From the NCBI RefSeq assembly GCF_026151205.1, contig NC_087079.1, positions 16,005,445 to 16,069,444 on the forward strand: 64,000 bases of DNA, read 5' to 3'. The notes under the pieces are model-generated. The model had not been told where the DNA came from. It worked only from the letters and a program-made list of their open reading frames with translations, and ran no database searches. How positions within the stretch are numbered: position 1 is the first letter of the stretch; every line of letters starts with the position of its first letter. The stretch is from Bolinopsis microptera (lineage: Eukaryota > Ctenophora > Tentaculata > Lobata > Bolinopsidae). The position numbers and the translations under genes are program-made. Positions 20,327-31,479 of the stretch are shown one piece after another.

Positions 20327-23300
20327 ATGGCACTTGGTGTTTCCAGACAGTTGGCAGCACGCCTCAATCTGCTACTCAGCAGGGCAGCCAGTAGTGTTGC
20401 CAGTGTACCGTATATCCCTGAAACTGTAGTAACTCCTGAGGATGGGAGACCTATCTACCTGGACATTCAGGTAACTACTAAGCAGTTACATCACTGCTTA
20501 TAATGTGATAACAATGGTTATCTCCCTCCCAGTTATTGCACCCCTATTTAATGCATTATATTAGCGTAAACAAGAGTGAGATAACAACTTTTACATTATG
20601 GACAGTTACATACTGATCATGAGAGAATATATATTCCATGCTACTGTAATAACTATATTATGTAGCTTTAATTAAAGTAGGTACTTGCAAGAACTCTTTC
20701 GCAAAATGGGATGTTTTCATAATGAACAAGGTCGATTTCTCGGTTATTTTCGAGCTCTCGTTTAGAAAATATATCTACAGGGGGTAAAAAATATGCCTCA
20801 CCTCCCCACCAGAATCCACATGCATCTATAATCTTTAAGTCGTGTACTTAATGTGTTATTTAATGTAACTGAGCTACCCCATTAGGCAACAACACCAGTA
20901 GACCCACGTGTATTAGACGCAATGTTGCCCTACCAGATGGGTGCGTACGGTAACCCTCACTCGCGTACTCACGCGTACGGCTGGGAGAGTGAGGAGGGTG
21001 TGGAGATAGCACGCGAGCAAGTCGCTCAACTCATCGGTAATATTCCTATCTGCTAAATACAGACATCAACATATTCATACTATGTATATTATCTCTATTA
21101 TAATTCAAAGAATTCTTTTTGTCTGTATGTCTGTACGACCGCCCACGTGCAAATCAGACTAGAAATAGGAATTTAGGTAACAACCAAAACGTTCCATAGC
21201 AACGGTGTTTTAATGCACACATGCACGTGCAAAGATTGTTTTAACGTCATTTTGATCGGTTTTGTGGTAATTACGTTGTGTTTAAAGTGTTTTATATTTA
21301 AATCGGCTGTATCTTCGGTTGGGATGGATATTTTTTGATGCGATTAAAACTTTCTTTCAAAGAATACTACTAGCTTCGTCCCCGTTACCAATACCACGGG
21401 CTTTCTAGTATTGTATATAAAATGAGTATTGAGTAGTATAATAATACAACTCATAATGTTTTTTTAACGCTGTATATTGAAGTTTTACCATGGTGATACC
21501 TGTAACACAAATGATAACGGGCATAACCATGATAACACTAGTATGTGTTTACAGGAGCTAACCCAAAAGAGATAATATTTACTTCTGGAGCTACGGAAAG
21601 TAACAACATTGCAGTAAAAGGAGTTGCTAAGTTCTACCGTAAGAGGAAACAGCACGTGATTACTGCAGCAACTGAACACAAATGTGTGTTGGACAGTTGT
21701 AGATACTTGGAAAAAGAGGGATTTGAGGTTAGCGATACTATTAGTTGTATTTTTAACCATCATATCATTGTAAATATCTGTACTTTAACGTTATATTGAG
21801 GGATATTTTAGTTATGGATAATGTATCTTAATTCTTATGTAACTTACTAACTTAGTACATGTTATATAACTGATGTACCAGGTGACGTATCTACCAGTCC
21901 AAAAGAACGGAGTTATTGACATGGACCTATTCAAAGCCAGCATCAGACCTAACACTGGTACGCAACAACACTTGTGAAGGAGGGGGTGGGGGTGGGGTGG
22001 GGTGGGGTGGGGCTGGGGTGGGGTGGGTGGGGGTGGGCTGGGGTGGGGGTGGGGTGGGGTGGGGTGGGGGTGGGGGTGGGGTGGGGTGGGGGTCGGGTGG
22101 TGTGGGGGGATTGTTCAATTGTCTACTATACAGTTGCTTAATTATCCTGTTTAATCCTGTTATACGTCTCACATATATTAACTGATAATTCCCTGTGCAG
22201 GTTTAGTATCGTTTATGTACGTTAACAATGAGATCGGAGTAACTCAGCCAGTCAAAGAGATTGGTGAGATTTGCAGACAAAACAAAATCTTCTTCCACAC
22301 TGACGCAGCGCAGGTAAAGGCAACAGGAGTGTAGCTTCTCTTCACTGTTCTCAGCTGCTGTATCTTAATCAGTGGCAGTGTTTGTCTATTAGGAAGATTG
22401 TGTAATTAATTACACAATTAGTATATGGACACGTTCATTTGAGTTTGAGGATATTGGTAAACAAAAATGATAGCGTTTTCGACGATAGTGGCTTAATTTT
22501 GACATCTATTAAGCTAGCACGTTCAGAAGTTCTGAACATTAGCCACGTAACCCATACTCCCATATGCACTGCTCAGAAAGAAAATCTATTGTTGTTAGGC
22601 ACTATAATGGTTCAAATGTCACATTTTGTGTGACTTAGTTAACTGCAGTTGTCTAATTATCATTCCTTGGTCTAAAATATAGTAGATTAGGTCAATCTAA
22701 CAATTATGATACAACATTGGTTAAAGGGCACGGATCGAACGGTTACAAGGCAATATTTGGGTAACTTTGTCACACTCAGAATACCAAACCTCTATTCTAC
22801 TGTGAGGTGTCCTCAAAAACCTTTTAACTCATTATTTGATGGTTGATCTACCAATCATAGCCCTAAAATATGTTGTTTCGAATAGTTAGCTAATACAGGA
22901 ACTTGGTTATTGGGAAATGAGGTTAATTCTGTCACAATATATGGAATTTTAATTTTTGGGCGAATTATTTATATCTGTTTTTGGTTTGAAAGGCGGGAAA
23001 ACTTTACATGATGACAATGTAGTTGATGCAAGTTAAGATCAGTTGATGTTTACATTGTCACAAAAAATGATACGAAATCGTAAATAGGTTAAAAACAATG
23101 ATTATAGAATGAAATAGTCTCTTATAATAACTCTTATAATAACTGATGTGACAAAGTAAACATGTCTTGCCCCTATTTTAAAGATCTATATATTCTATGA
23201 CTCTATTAGAATTCAACATTCTTTCAGAAAAAAATCGGTAGAATATTGTCCAGAACATCAGAGCTCAAGTTTAACAATTTTAGGTTAAATTTGTCAGTCA

Positions 23301-26300
23301 CCAAAAATGTGACAAAATTAACTTTTCCTGCCCCAAAAATTTCAAGATAGTGTGTAAAAATTAGCATAGGCTGCCTTATTACCTATATAAATCAATCCCA
23401 ACTACGAAAAGATCTGTTAATCTTATGACGATTACCTAACTCTTATAATAACTGATGTGACAAAGTAAACATGTCTTGCCCCTATTTTGAAGAGCTATAC
23501 CTCTATTAGAATACTATGTAACTTTATCATCAATGAACTAGTTATTTAGCCAGCAAGGAGCTAACAGAGTTATAATAATTTGTTTGTGACGAAATTACCC
23601 TATTTTTGACCATGTTGCGGTAGTTTAATTGTGACACTGTTAACATATTACCACCCGATAATGATTTATGTGACTGGTGCGTGGTACATGCAGTGTTGTT
23701 TGATCCATAGTACGTAATATAAGGGGTTTAAGCTAATATATCATTATTTGTTCAATTTCACACATGTTCAGATATCATCAAGATTATGTGACAAAGTAAA
23801 CTTGTTTGTGCCTTCTGTGTTTTAATTCCTTACGACTATATGATATAATAACAATTCCTAGCACTTCCAGGCCATCAAATAAACCTACACTACTCAGCAT
23901 TGCTTATCAGGGTGCCCTAAACATTCTTCACATGTTTTCTTAAATGTGTGACAGAGTAAACCTGAGTGCACCATCTAACGAAAAAACTCGTCAAATATGT
24001 AGGTAATGGTCATATGTACCCATCCAATCAACTGGACACTTAAAAATTTGGTCAAAAACGGCAGCAAGGGGTCCATATTTACTCCGTCACATGTTTATAG
24101 TGTGACAATGTAACCATTTCCGTGCCGGCCGTATTTAAGCGATATCTTATCAGCTGATTAAGATATCGTTAAGTGACAAAGTTAGCCTAGAGGATGAGAC
24201 GATTATCCTAACCATCAAGGGTTTGTGTAATTTCATAGTGTGACAAAGTCAACTACACTGTGCCTTTTAATAGGGTCACTTATATTTACCAATATCCTCA
24301 AACTCAAATGAACGTGTCCATATATATAATTAATTCTACTCTCTCATATTCCTGTATTTACTCTCTCATATTCCTGTAATTACTTCCAGGCTGTTGGCAA
24401 GATTCCAGTGGACGTGAATGAGAATAATATCGACCTTATGTCAATAAGTGGACACAAGATATACGGTCCTAAAGGAGTGGGTGCTCTCTACGTTAGGAGA
24501 CGACCTAGAGTGCGACTAGAACCTCTGCAAAGTGGAGGTAAGTTACCATGGAGTTACCATGACAACAACAGAGTGGAGGTTAGTTACCATTACAGTTAGT
24601 TACCATGACAACAACAGAGTGGAGGTTAGTTACCATTACAGTTAGTTACCATGACAACAACAGAGTAAAGGTTAGTTACCATTACAGTTAGTTACCATGA
24701 CAACAACAGAGTGGAGGTTAGTTACCATTACAGTTAGTAACCACTACAGTTACCATGACAACAACAGAGTGAATGTAAATGTAACAGTGAAACTGTCCAG
24801 GTGGTCAGGAGAGAGGAATGAGAAGTGGTACAGTTCCCACTCATCTCTGCGTGGGACTCGGGGCAGCCTGCTCACTTGCTCAACAAGAGATCAGGTTAAC
24901 ATTTTACTTCATTTTACTTTATTTTAACAGATATATTCATAGTTTTAATTCAAACAATGTATTAACTGATTTAAAACTTAATTCCGAGCCCTCTTCTTAA
25001 ATTCGTTATTAAATAATCTATTGGAGGTAGAAGGCTCGTGATGAGTGATCGCAATCATTATGAATAACAGCCAAAGAAAAGAATTACCCCAAAGGTTTCA
25101 AATGCTGAGAAAGTGTTTCGATAATGACCTAATATCGAATAACCATTTTAGTTACGACCACGATTACGTGAAGATGCTGAGTGACAGGTTTGTGGAGAAA
25201 GTGACCTCGGAACTAACACATGTGGAGCGGAATGGAGACCCAGAGAGAGGGTACCCTGGCTGTGTCAACCTCTCATTTGCTTACGTCGAGGGAGAGAGTT
25301 TACTAATGGCTCTCAAAGATATCGCTCTCTCCTCAGGTTTGTATCTTTCTTTGCTTGTTTGAGTTTAAGAACATTTAAAATTTGAGATTGAATGTTTTTA
25401 TGATATCTTGTTTACGTTGTTATCAGGTTGTGAGATTTGGGAATGTTCACCAGTACATATCTCCTTCTCTCCTTTTTATTGTACTGATTTGTGTTTCTAA
25501 CTTTCTATTTTGATTTTACAAAGCAACTTTTAATGATTATTAATGAAATTATCGGATATTTATAATTCAATATGTATTGATTCTTCTGTGGAAAATAAAA
25601 ATTGTATTTTACTTAAAAATTGTATTTTACTATAGCTACCTGACTGTTATCCTCCCTCAGGTTCAGCTTGTACTTCTGCTTCTCTGGAACCGAGTTATGT
25701 GCTGAGAGCGCTGGGGGCAGATGATGACATGGCTCACTCCTCAATCAGGTAATAAACAGACTTGAAGGGGAATTTGAGAGAATACTCACAGGTCAATATC
25801 TGTCCACATTGCACCTAACAAGTAACTGTGTCAGTTTTAAATTGGTAAATTCTCGTATCATCATAGCCTGAATCATAGCCTGCATAATATCATAGCCTGA
25901 ATAATATATCAAACTGGACATAAATTCCTTAATTTATATGGTTTATAGCTCTAGCGATTACCTTCAATGAGAAACCTCAAGTAGAGCTCAAAACAATCAA
26001 ATCGTAGCTATTAATCTATGCTTGAATACTGTGACAAAATCTGTGGCAAACTCATATTAGTTCAAAAGGGTCTACTGAAACTTTTAGCGCCAGCGGCGCT
26101 TAATTTAAAATGTTTACTCTGCGCTTTGCGCGGAATTAACGAGTGTCACGTTAGATCATGTCACGTACTATAACTCGCGTAACGTATCATGTGCTATTCC
26201 ATTCGGTGAATAATTCATATATTAGGACGCAATGAAACTATATGCAATATTCCAAGAAAAGCCGTAGATTAGGAGTCCTACGACTGGGGTGGTCGGTCAG

Positions 26301-26891
26301 TCGGTGGCCCCAAGTACCCCAACTACTGTAAAAACATGAAGACTTTATTGACTGGGCTGTATTAGAGGAAAAGCTAGAAAGTATTTTAGCCGCATGCTAT
26401 AATGTTTAGTAGGTATTGCTGTGTTAACCATGGTAAACGTGTTCAGGTTCGGGTTTGGACGTTACTCGACAGTAGAGGAGGTAGATTACACAGCTGAGAG
26501 GTGTATTAAACACGTGACTAGGCTTCGGGAAATGTCGCCGCTATGGGAGATGGTTCAGGTAAACATTCTCCCTCAACTATTTACTATAACTTTAGATTTG
26601 TTTGGAGAGGCGAATCATACACAGTTTAGGCTCTTGAAATCTTCGATATAAAAATCATCTTGAGAGAACCTCCTCAAATTATTTGTTATATTAGTAGTGT
26701 TGAAAGTATTAAAACTATTTACCATCATATTATCGCTACATTGTCGCTCACTTATAATCATTACATGGATTTCTCTGTTTTTAACCTGTTTGATTGCTCA
26801 CACAGTTAATAATTAATATCTACAAGATTCTTAGTTGAACATATTTCAGGAAGGGATCGACATCAAGACGATTCAGTGGTCTCAGCACTAA
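20327..26891 (+). CDS. NFS1: mitochondrial cysteine desulfurase NFS1 (11 exons)
   Basis: Exons: 20327-20470, 20886-21036, 21555-21727, 21882-21957, 22201-22313, 24390-24537, 24801-24894, 25152-25336, 25661-25748, 26447-26558, 26850-26891. All introns are GT-AG and phases chain without error to 441 residues, close to the usual ~450. NFS1 is the PLP enzyme that takes sulfur from cysteine for Fe-S cluster assembly with ISD11, ACP, ISCU and frataxin. Seen: a basic, Ser/Ala-rich mitochondrial presequence (residues 1-25); SGATESNN (109-116, PLP phosphate contact); TEHKC (His140 stacks on PLP); [10 protein letters not shown] with Schiff-base Lys242; [12 protein letters not shown]; the mobile loop SSGSACTS with catalytic Cys365; C-terminal [17 protein letters not shown]. 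Gene looks intact. Intron 4 is G-rich, intron 5 holds a scattered 14-mer, intron 6 a junction minisatellite. Confidence 0.97.
21979..22110 (+). repeat. G-rich GGGGT tract in NFS1 intron 4
   Basis: About 130 bp of runs of 3-5 G separated by single T (occasionally C), on the sense strand of the 243-bp intron 4. Potential G-quadruplex former in DNA and nascent RNA. The open frames across it are spurious. Confidence 0.85.
22761..24253. repeat. scattered 14-mer motif cluster in NFS1 intron 5
   Basis: Variants of GTGACAAAGTAAAC occur at about 22761(-), 22923(-), 23049(-), 23148(+), 23309(+), 23457(+), 23586(+), 23631(+), 23788(+), 23948(+), 24078(-), 24102(+), 24173(+) and 24240(+). Several are followed ~8 bp later by TGCC. 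The copies at 23148 and 23457 share ~40 further bp. Spacing is irregular (~25-215 bp). Confidence 0.75.
24530..24766 (+). repeat. 46-bp minisatellite derived from the NFS1 exon 6 donor
   Basis: The real junction is agtggag/gtaagttaccat at 24537/24538. Downstream, donor-like copies agtggag/gttagttaccat (one is agtaaag) begin at 24579, 24625, 24671 and 24717, exactly 46 bp apart. Each unit also contains accatgacaacaacagag. Confidence 0.9.
26670..26712. repeat. dispersed ~40-bp repeat, copy 2 (NFS1 intron 10)
   Basis: caaattatttgttatatt followed by agtagtgttgaaagtatt; related to 8632-8675 and 53284-53326. Confidence 0.6.
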
Positions 26892-28080
26892 ACTCCACCA
26901 AGCTGAGATTTACAATCAGCTGTTATTCTCCAACAATCTCAGTTTACAAATGAGAAGATGAAGATTTCAGTTGGGTGGTGTCCCTCAAGAAGCCACCGAA
27001 CACAATTCAAAGTGACCCTTGATTATGTGTCTCCATAACTACAAGTTGTCTCCATGGCAATTGGCAACTTGTCTCCTAACAGTATTTCGTTTAACGTGTG
27101 AAGAACCTTATTTATTGACCCTCAGACTTGAACAATTAAGGTGTTTGGGTGTTTTTGAAAATAGCCTGGTTCACTGTTGGATAAACATCGTTGCACTTCA
27201 ATGACGATATCTTTAAGGTTATTTATTCATTGTTGGGTGTTGAGATTTTTAATCTTTAAATGTTGTTTTTGCCATGGATTGCGAAGATGAATAACAAATA
27301 TCGCCACAAAATCCGCCAAAAAAATGGTTGCAAAAATGACGACGACCCTTATAATAATGACCCTTATTAATAAAGTTAGTTTTTAGAATACCTACCATGT
27401 AGAAGAGTTTTAATTGATAAAACCTGAAAGTTCGAAATGTTTTTAAACAATTTTTTTATAGAGAAATATATGCATACATCTATCGTATGATTTGTTTAAT
27501 TTCATTTGTTATTTAATCGTACGAAAGAATTGGTACTGGAAAATTTCTTGAATTTTCCAGTCTCAATTCTTGTCCACAATTATAAATGTTTGAAAATTAC
27601 CTGAATTAAATGAAATTAAATTTCAATCACTACACTTCTTCAACTCTTCAACATTTGATGTATAATACATTGTATACATATTACATTGTATACATTGTAA
27701 ATCATTTTCACAGAAGGTCAAGAACATTCAAATTTATTGATAGTGTTATGAAAAGAGCTTCGAGAAAAAAAGCTGATAATTACTTATAGAATATGTGCTG
27801 AGTAATAGCAACAACAAGAAAGATGGAAGATAAAGGAAATCAGACGCGAACAGAGTTTTGTTTTAGTGTTTGATGACAGTTCCTGCTGTGAGCCGGGTGT
27901 GAGCCGGGTGTGAGCCGTCTGATCAGTGATCACATTAGATTTGTTGGTGAGTAATCATTCTATTGGGAGTTTGATTCTGTTGTACTTAAAACTAAAGTTG
28001 TCTAATCGTTCTGTCACCTACTGAAGCTTATAACCGTAATTGTTCATCTAAATTAAGCAGTCTTGATTAACTGTGAGAGA
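26892..28080. other. NFS1 3' UTR and intergenic sequence
   Basis: No gene. Possible poly(A) signals (AATAAA) occur at about 27368 and 27604. A gtgagccggg triplet of repeats lies near 27890-27920. Short open frames have no domain. Confidence 0.35.
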
Positions 28081-28240
28081 TAAGGGGTCGTTCACATATT
28101 ACGTAATCATTTTTTGGAACATTTTTACCCCCCCCCCCCCCTCCGTAATCAGTTTTACACATAGCTATTGTGTCAAAATTACACTAGCGTAACCCCCCCC
28201 CCCTCAGCTGATTACGTAATTAGATGTGGACGACCCCTAA
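28081..28240. mobile_element. 154-bp PIF/Harbinger-like MITE, copy 1
   Basis: The element 28084-28237 has ends ggggtcgttcacatattacg and acgtaattagatgtggacgacccc. TAA target duplication on both sides fits the TWA preference of PIF/Harbinger. Two poly-C tracts flank the centre. A second copy is at 61085-61245. Confidence 0.85.
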
Positions 28241-28355
28241 GCCCACCCCATTTACAGTTGGATTGAATAAGAAACGTATGGTTCTGTTAGAAACGAGCGT
28301 GCAGTTGATGCCATGTGGTGCTTAGAGCTGAACCAACACTCTCATCCTGGTAAGA

Positions 28356-28671
28356 GGCCCTTCACATGTTACGTCACATGTTACGTCACATGTTACGTCA
28401 CATGTTACGTCACATGTTACGTCACATGTTACGTCACATGTTACGTCACATGTTACGTCACATGTTACGTCACATGTTACGTCACATGTTACGTCACATG
28501 TTACGTCACATGTTACGTCACATGTTACGTCTGTGCGAATTTGCCATATTAAAACCCACCTCTCTCCGTTAGCCGGATTACTCATGGCCATTGTGTGAAA
28601 ATTACCCAATAGCGTCACCATTTCTGCTAATTTCGCCGCTCTAGGTTGTTGACGTAATATGTGGATCGGCC
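28356..28671. mobile_element. related MITE with an internal 12-bp array
   Basis: Ends ggcccttcacatgttacgtca and tgacgtaatatgtggatcggcc are inverted with a few mismatches and resemble the ends of the MITE at 28084. The interior cattgtgtgaaaattac also resembles it. The left terminus has been expanded into the array at 28363-28530. Confidence 0.6.
28363..28530. repeat. 12-bp tandem array, 14 perfect copies
   Basis: cacatgttacgt repeated 14 times without a mismatch (168 bp). Each junction creates TTACGTCA, a CRE/bZIP-like octamer. Open frames on both strands here are repeat artefacts. Confidence 0.95.
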
Positions 28672-31479
28672 AATGTTATGTTGTTGACAACTATCATATA
28701 GCATAATTTGTTAAATGATATTATATTTTGATCCTGGACCGCATGGTATTGGTGTCTCACCACTCACGAATCAATCCATGAATGAGGGGCGACCGCCGAC
28801 CATGCAGTCAATATTATGACGCCTAGACGTCCTTCAGCTGTTTTGATAATAATGGAATCATGCCACGAAATAATTTGGTTTTACAAAACCGCTCCCTAAG
28901 TGCGTTGGTGCGTACGACCCTTTTACTAATGCCCCAATAATTTATTAATGCTTTTACTATGATAAGATAAAATACTATGATAAGATAAAATACTACACAG
29001 CTTTCCTGAAACGGCGCATATAAACAAGTTCTTTGTGTTGATGGTGTACTGGTTTTACTAGTCACCTGTGATATGAGCATCTGGCTAGACTTAACTTTAC
29101 TGGGCGGCGCTCAGCCTGTCATTCCGCCGAATCTCTATTCTATCTATGTTCCGAATCTCTATTCTATATATGTTTATGAACATAATAGCCTGGGATCCCC
29201 AGGTAAGACTTAACTTGGAGTTGTTTGAATATTGATGTGGCTGGTGTACTGGTTTTACTAGTTGCCTGTGATTTGGGCATCTGGCTAGACTTGGAGTTGG
29301 TTGAATGTTGATGTGGCTGATAGGTGCTTGTAGGTTTATAACCTACCAGGATGCGTGCCGAGTTGGACTCGTCGACGGTCCTAATATATGGAACAAATAT
29401 TTTACGAGTATCACCCGTTAAATTGATGCAAACTGAAATGTGTACATGTGTACTGTAAAGGTTTAAAAAAATTAATTTTCACAGGATTTTAAAAGGTCTG
29501 AGTAACTCCCAAACCGAGGGTGGATTCTAAACTTATGTCCGAAGAAACCTGGTGTGCTGTTAGCGGCGGATTTTCCTATTTTAAACTCAAGTGGTCCTTT
29601 CATTCCTTGTAGCTTCGTAGCTATTCGATCAATAATTGATGGAGGGTAACCGGAGAATTTTAAACAGGTTTTAAGCTCTCGATCCTTCATGCTATTCGAT
29701 TGCAGTCTGGGAAATCGCAGTCTGGGAAATCGTTGTCTGGGGAATTCTGTAAGCCTTCAAAGGTGTTTCCTGGGCGTTGATCTCCTGTCGAATTGAAGCA
29801 GAATTGGGAATGCGATGTAAGTGTCCGAGTTTCGAATTTAATCTCAGTCTCTTTACACTGTCTAGCCTTTTGCTTCGTCATCGATGTAGTAAAATCACAG
29901 CTGGACAATGGATACCACCTGTAGGGATTCTACCTTTTTGTTGTACCAAGAATCCTTGAAACTGTGCTTGCTATGTATTTATGATAGTGTTCTATTGTTA
30001 TTAAAGTTATAACAGTTATACTCCAGTTGCAGTGCTCCAGTTGCTCCTCTGCTATTCACATACTGTATATATAACACTCGACCTCGAATATTATCCGGCT
30101 CAACAAGTTACCATCCATCTGTTCGGGGGTTGGGTAATATGACCTTCAAGTACTGAACTCTGCTAAACAAACCCCCTCCCCGTTCATTAGTCCCCTGATA
30201 AGCTACCTAGCTCGCTGGTCAGTCTGTATAGTACGTTATGCTGCGTATAATGATAATGCACGCAGTTCACGCTGCATGTTATGCGACACATGTTTAAAAG
30301 TACTGTGCTCTATAATATTGTGTGTCCTACAAACTAACACACCAGCTAGAGTACTACTCTCGTGCACTGCCACACGGCCGGTAGCAACTTTAATTAGCTT
30401 GTGTTTGTTAGCAGACTCGTTAACTGTGCGGTAGTTAACACAGTGGAGTCCTCCAAACTTTACTCACTTGCAAAGTCCTCTCGAGCAGAATGTTCGTTTT
30501 AGTATTTTAGTGTGAGTCTATTTTTGTACGTGTTGTTCAAGTAGTGAATGTTTTAAGACGAGCTCTGCAACAGTTGTTGAGTAAGTCACGTGACACGTGC
30601 TTTTATTTGAATTGCGAACAGAAAAGGAGGTTTTTTACTTCCTTTTCTTTAAACGTTTTTCCAGTAAACTATCATTTTGACATCTCCGCGGAAGAAAGGA
30701 CGCTTACTAATTGCCCAAAAATGTCCATCTTTATAGTCAATTTGCCGATAATCTACTACTGGGAACATCACTCCAGAACAGATCATTTATAGGATCTGAG
30801 GAATTTTGACAAGAACAGAAGCAATTCAAAGCTCTCAAATTGCCTTGTTTTATAATGTAAGGTGTAATCGATTACAGTCATAAAGTATTCGATTATAATC
30901 ATAAAGTTTGACTATAGGGTCGCGAATCATTTCCAATAGTCCCACGTATCAGATTTTTAAGTAGATTCACCCAATTAATTAGATTCTTGACATGCCATTG
31001 TACTTTGTTTTAACATTTACTGATGATTGTTACCGATGTAGGTGACATATTTAACATTTTTGGATGATGATTTTATCGTTACTGCAAACATTTTGTGTCT
31101 TTTACCACGATCATGAAATTATCTTGTTTGTTCGTCTGTTTTCTAAGGAGAATTTTGCTTAGTGTTAATTAGTGGACGAACTGTTTTTACTTTAGGTACT
31201 ATAATTAGTCAGCGATGAATCCTGAATCCTGATACTACAAAGGGTCGTTTCTCGGATTCTCGATTTAGTCGCAACGAGTTGCATAACTACTCCTGATTAC
31301 CAGGAGTACTCTAATTTGAAAACTATCCTGTTTTTGATCCAATAATAATAATCGCTGACGCTCGAAACTTTTACCACCCAAACTATTATTAAAGACTAGG
31401 ATCTGAACTGCGGTTACATCCATCAGGGTAGTACATATTAGTAGCTATTAGTTTGTAGTAATAAAGGTTGAGTAGTACC
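28672..31479. other. non-coding stretch with a duplicated 50-bp segment
   Basis: A ~50-bp segment (ggtgtactggttttactagt and following, ending ctggctagac) occurs at 29043-29094 and 29243-29292. The minus-strand open frame 29472-29690 contains GYPPSIIDR, faintly like some retroelement ORFs, but I cannot assign it. No host gene recognised. Confidence 0.35.

Noticed and set aside
28313-28621. Three overlapping frames with CYVT, CDVT and LRHM repeats
   Set aside because: All are translations of the 12-bp array, which is open in several frames because its unit length is a multiple of three.
29472-29908. Minus-strand frames with GYPPSIIDR that faintly resemble a retroelement ORF
   Set aside because: A single short motif without supporting domains; noted under the intergenic entry only.
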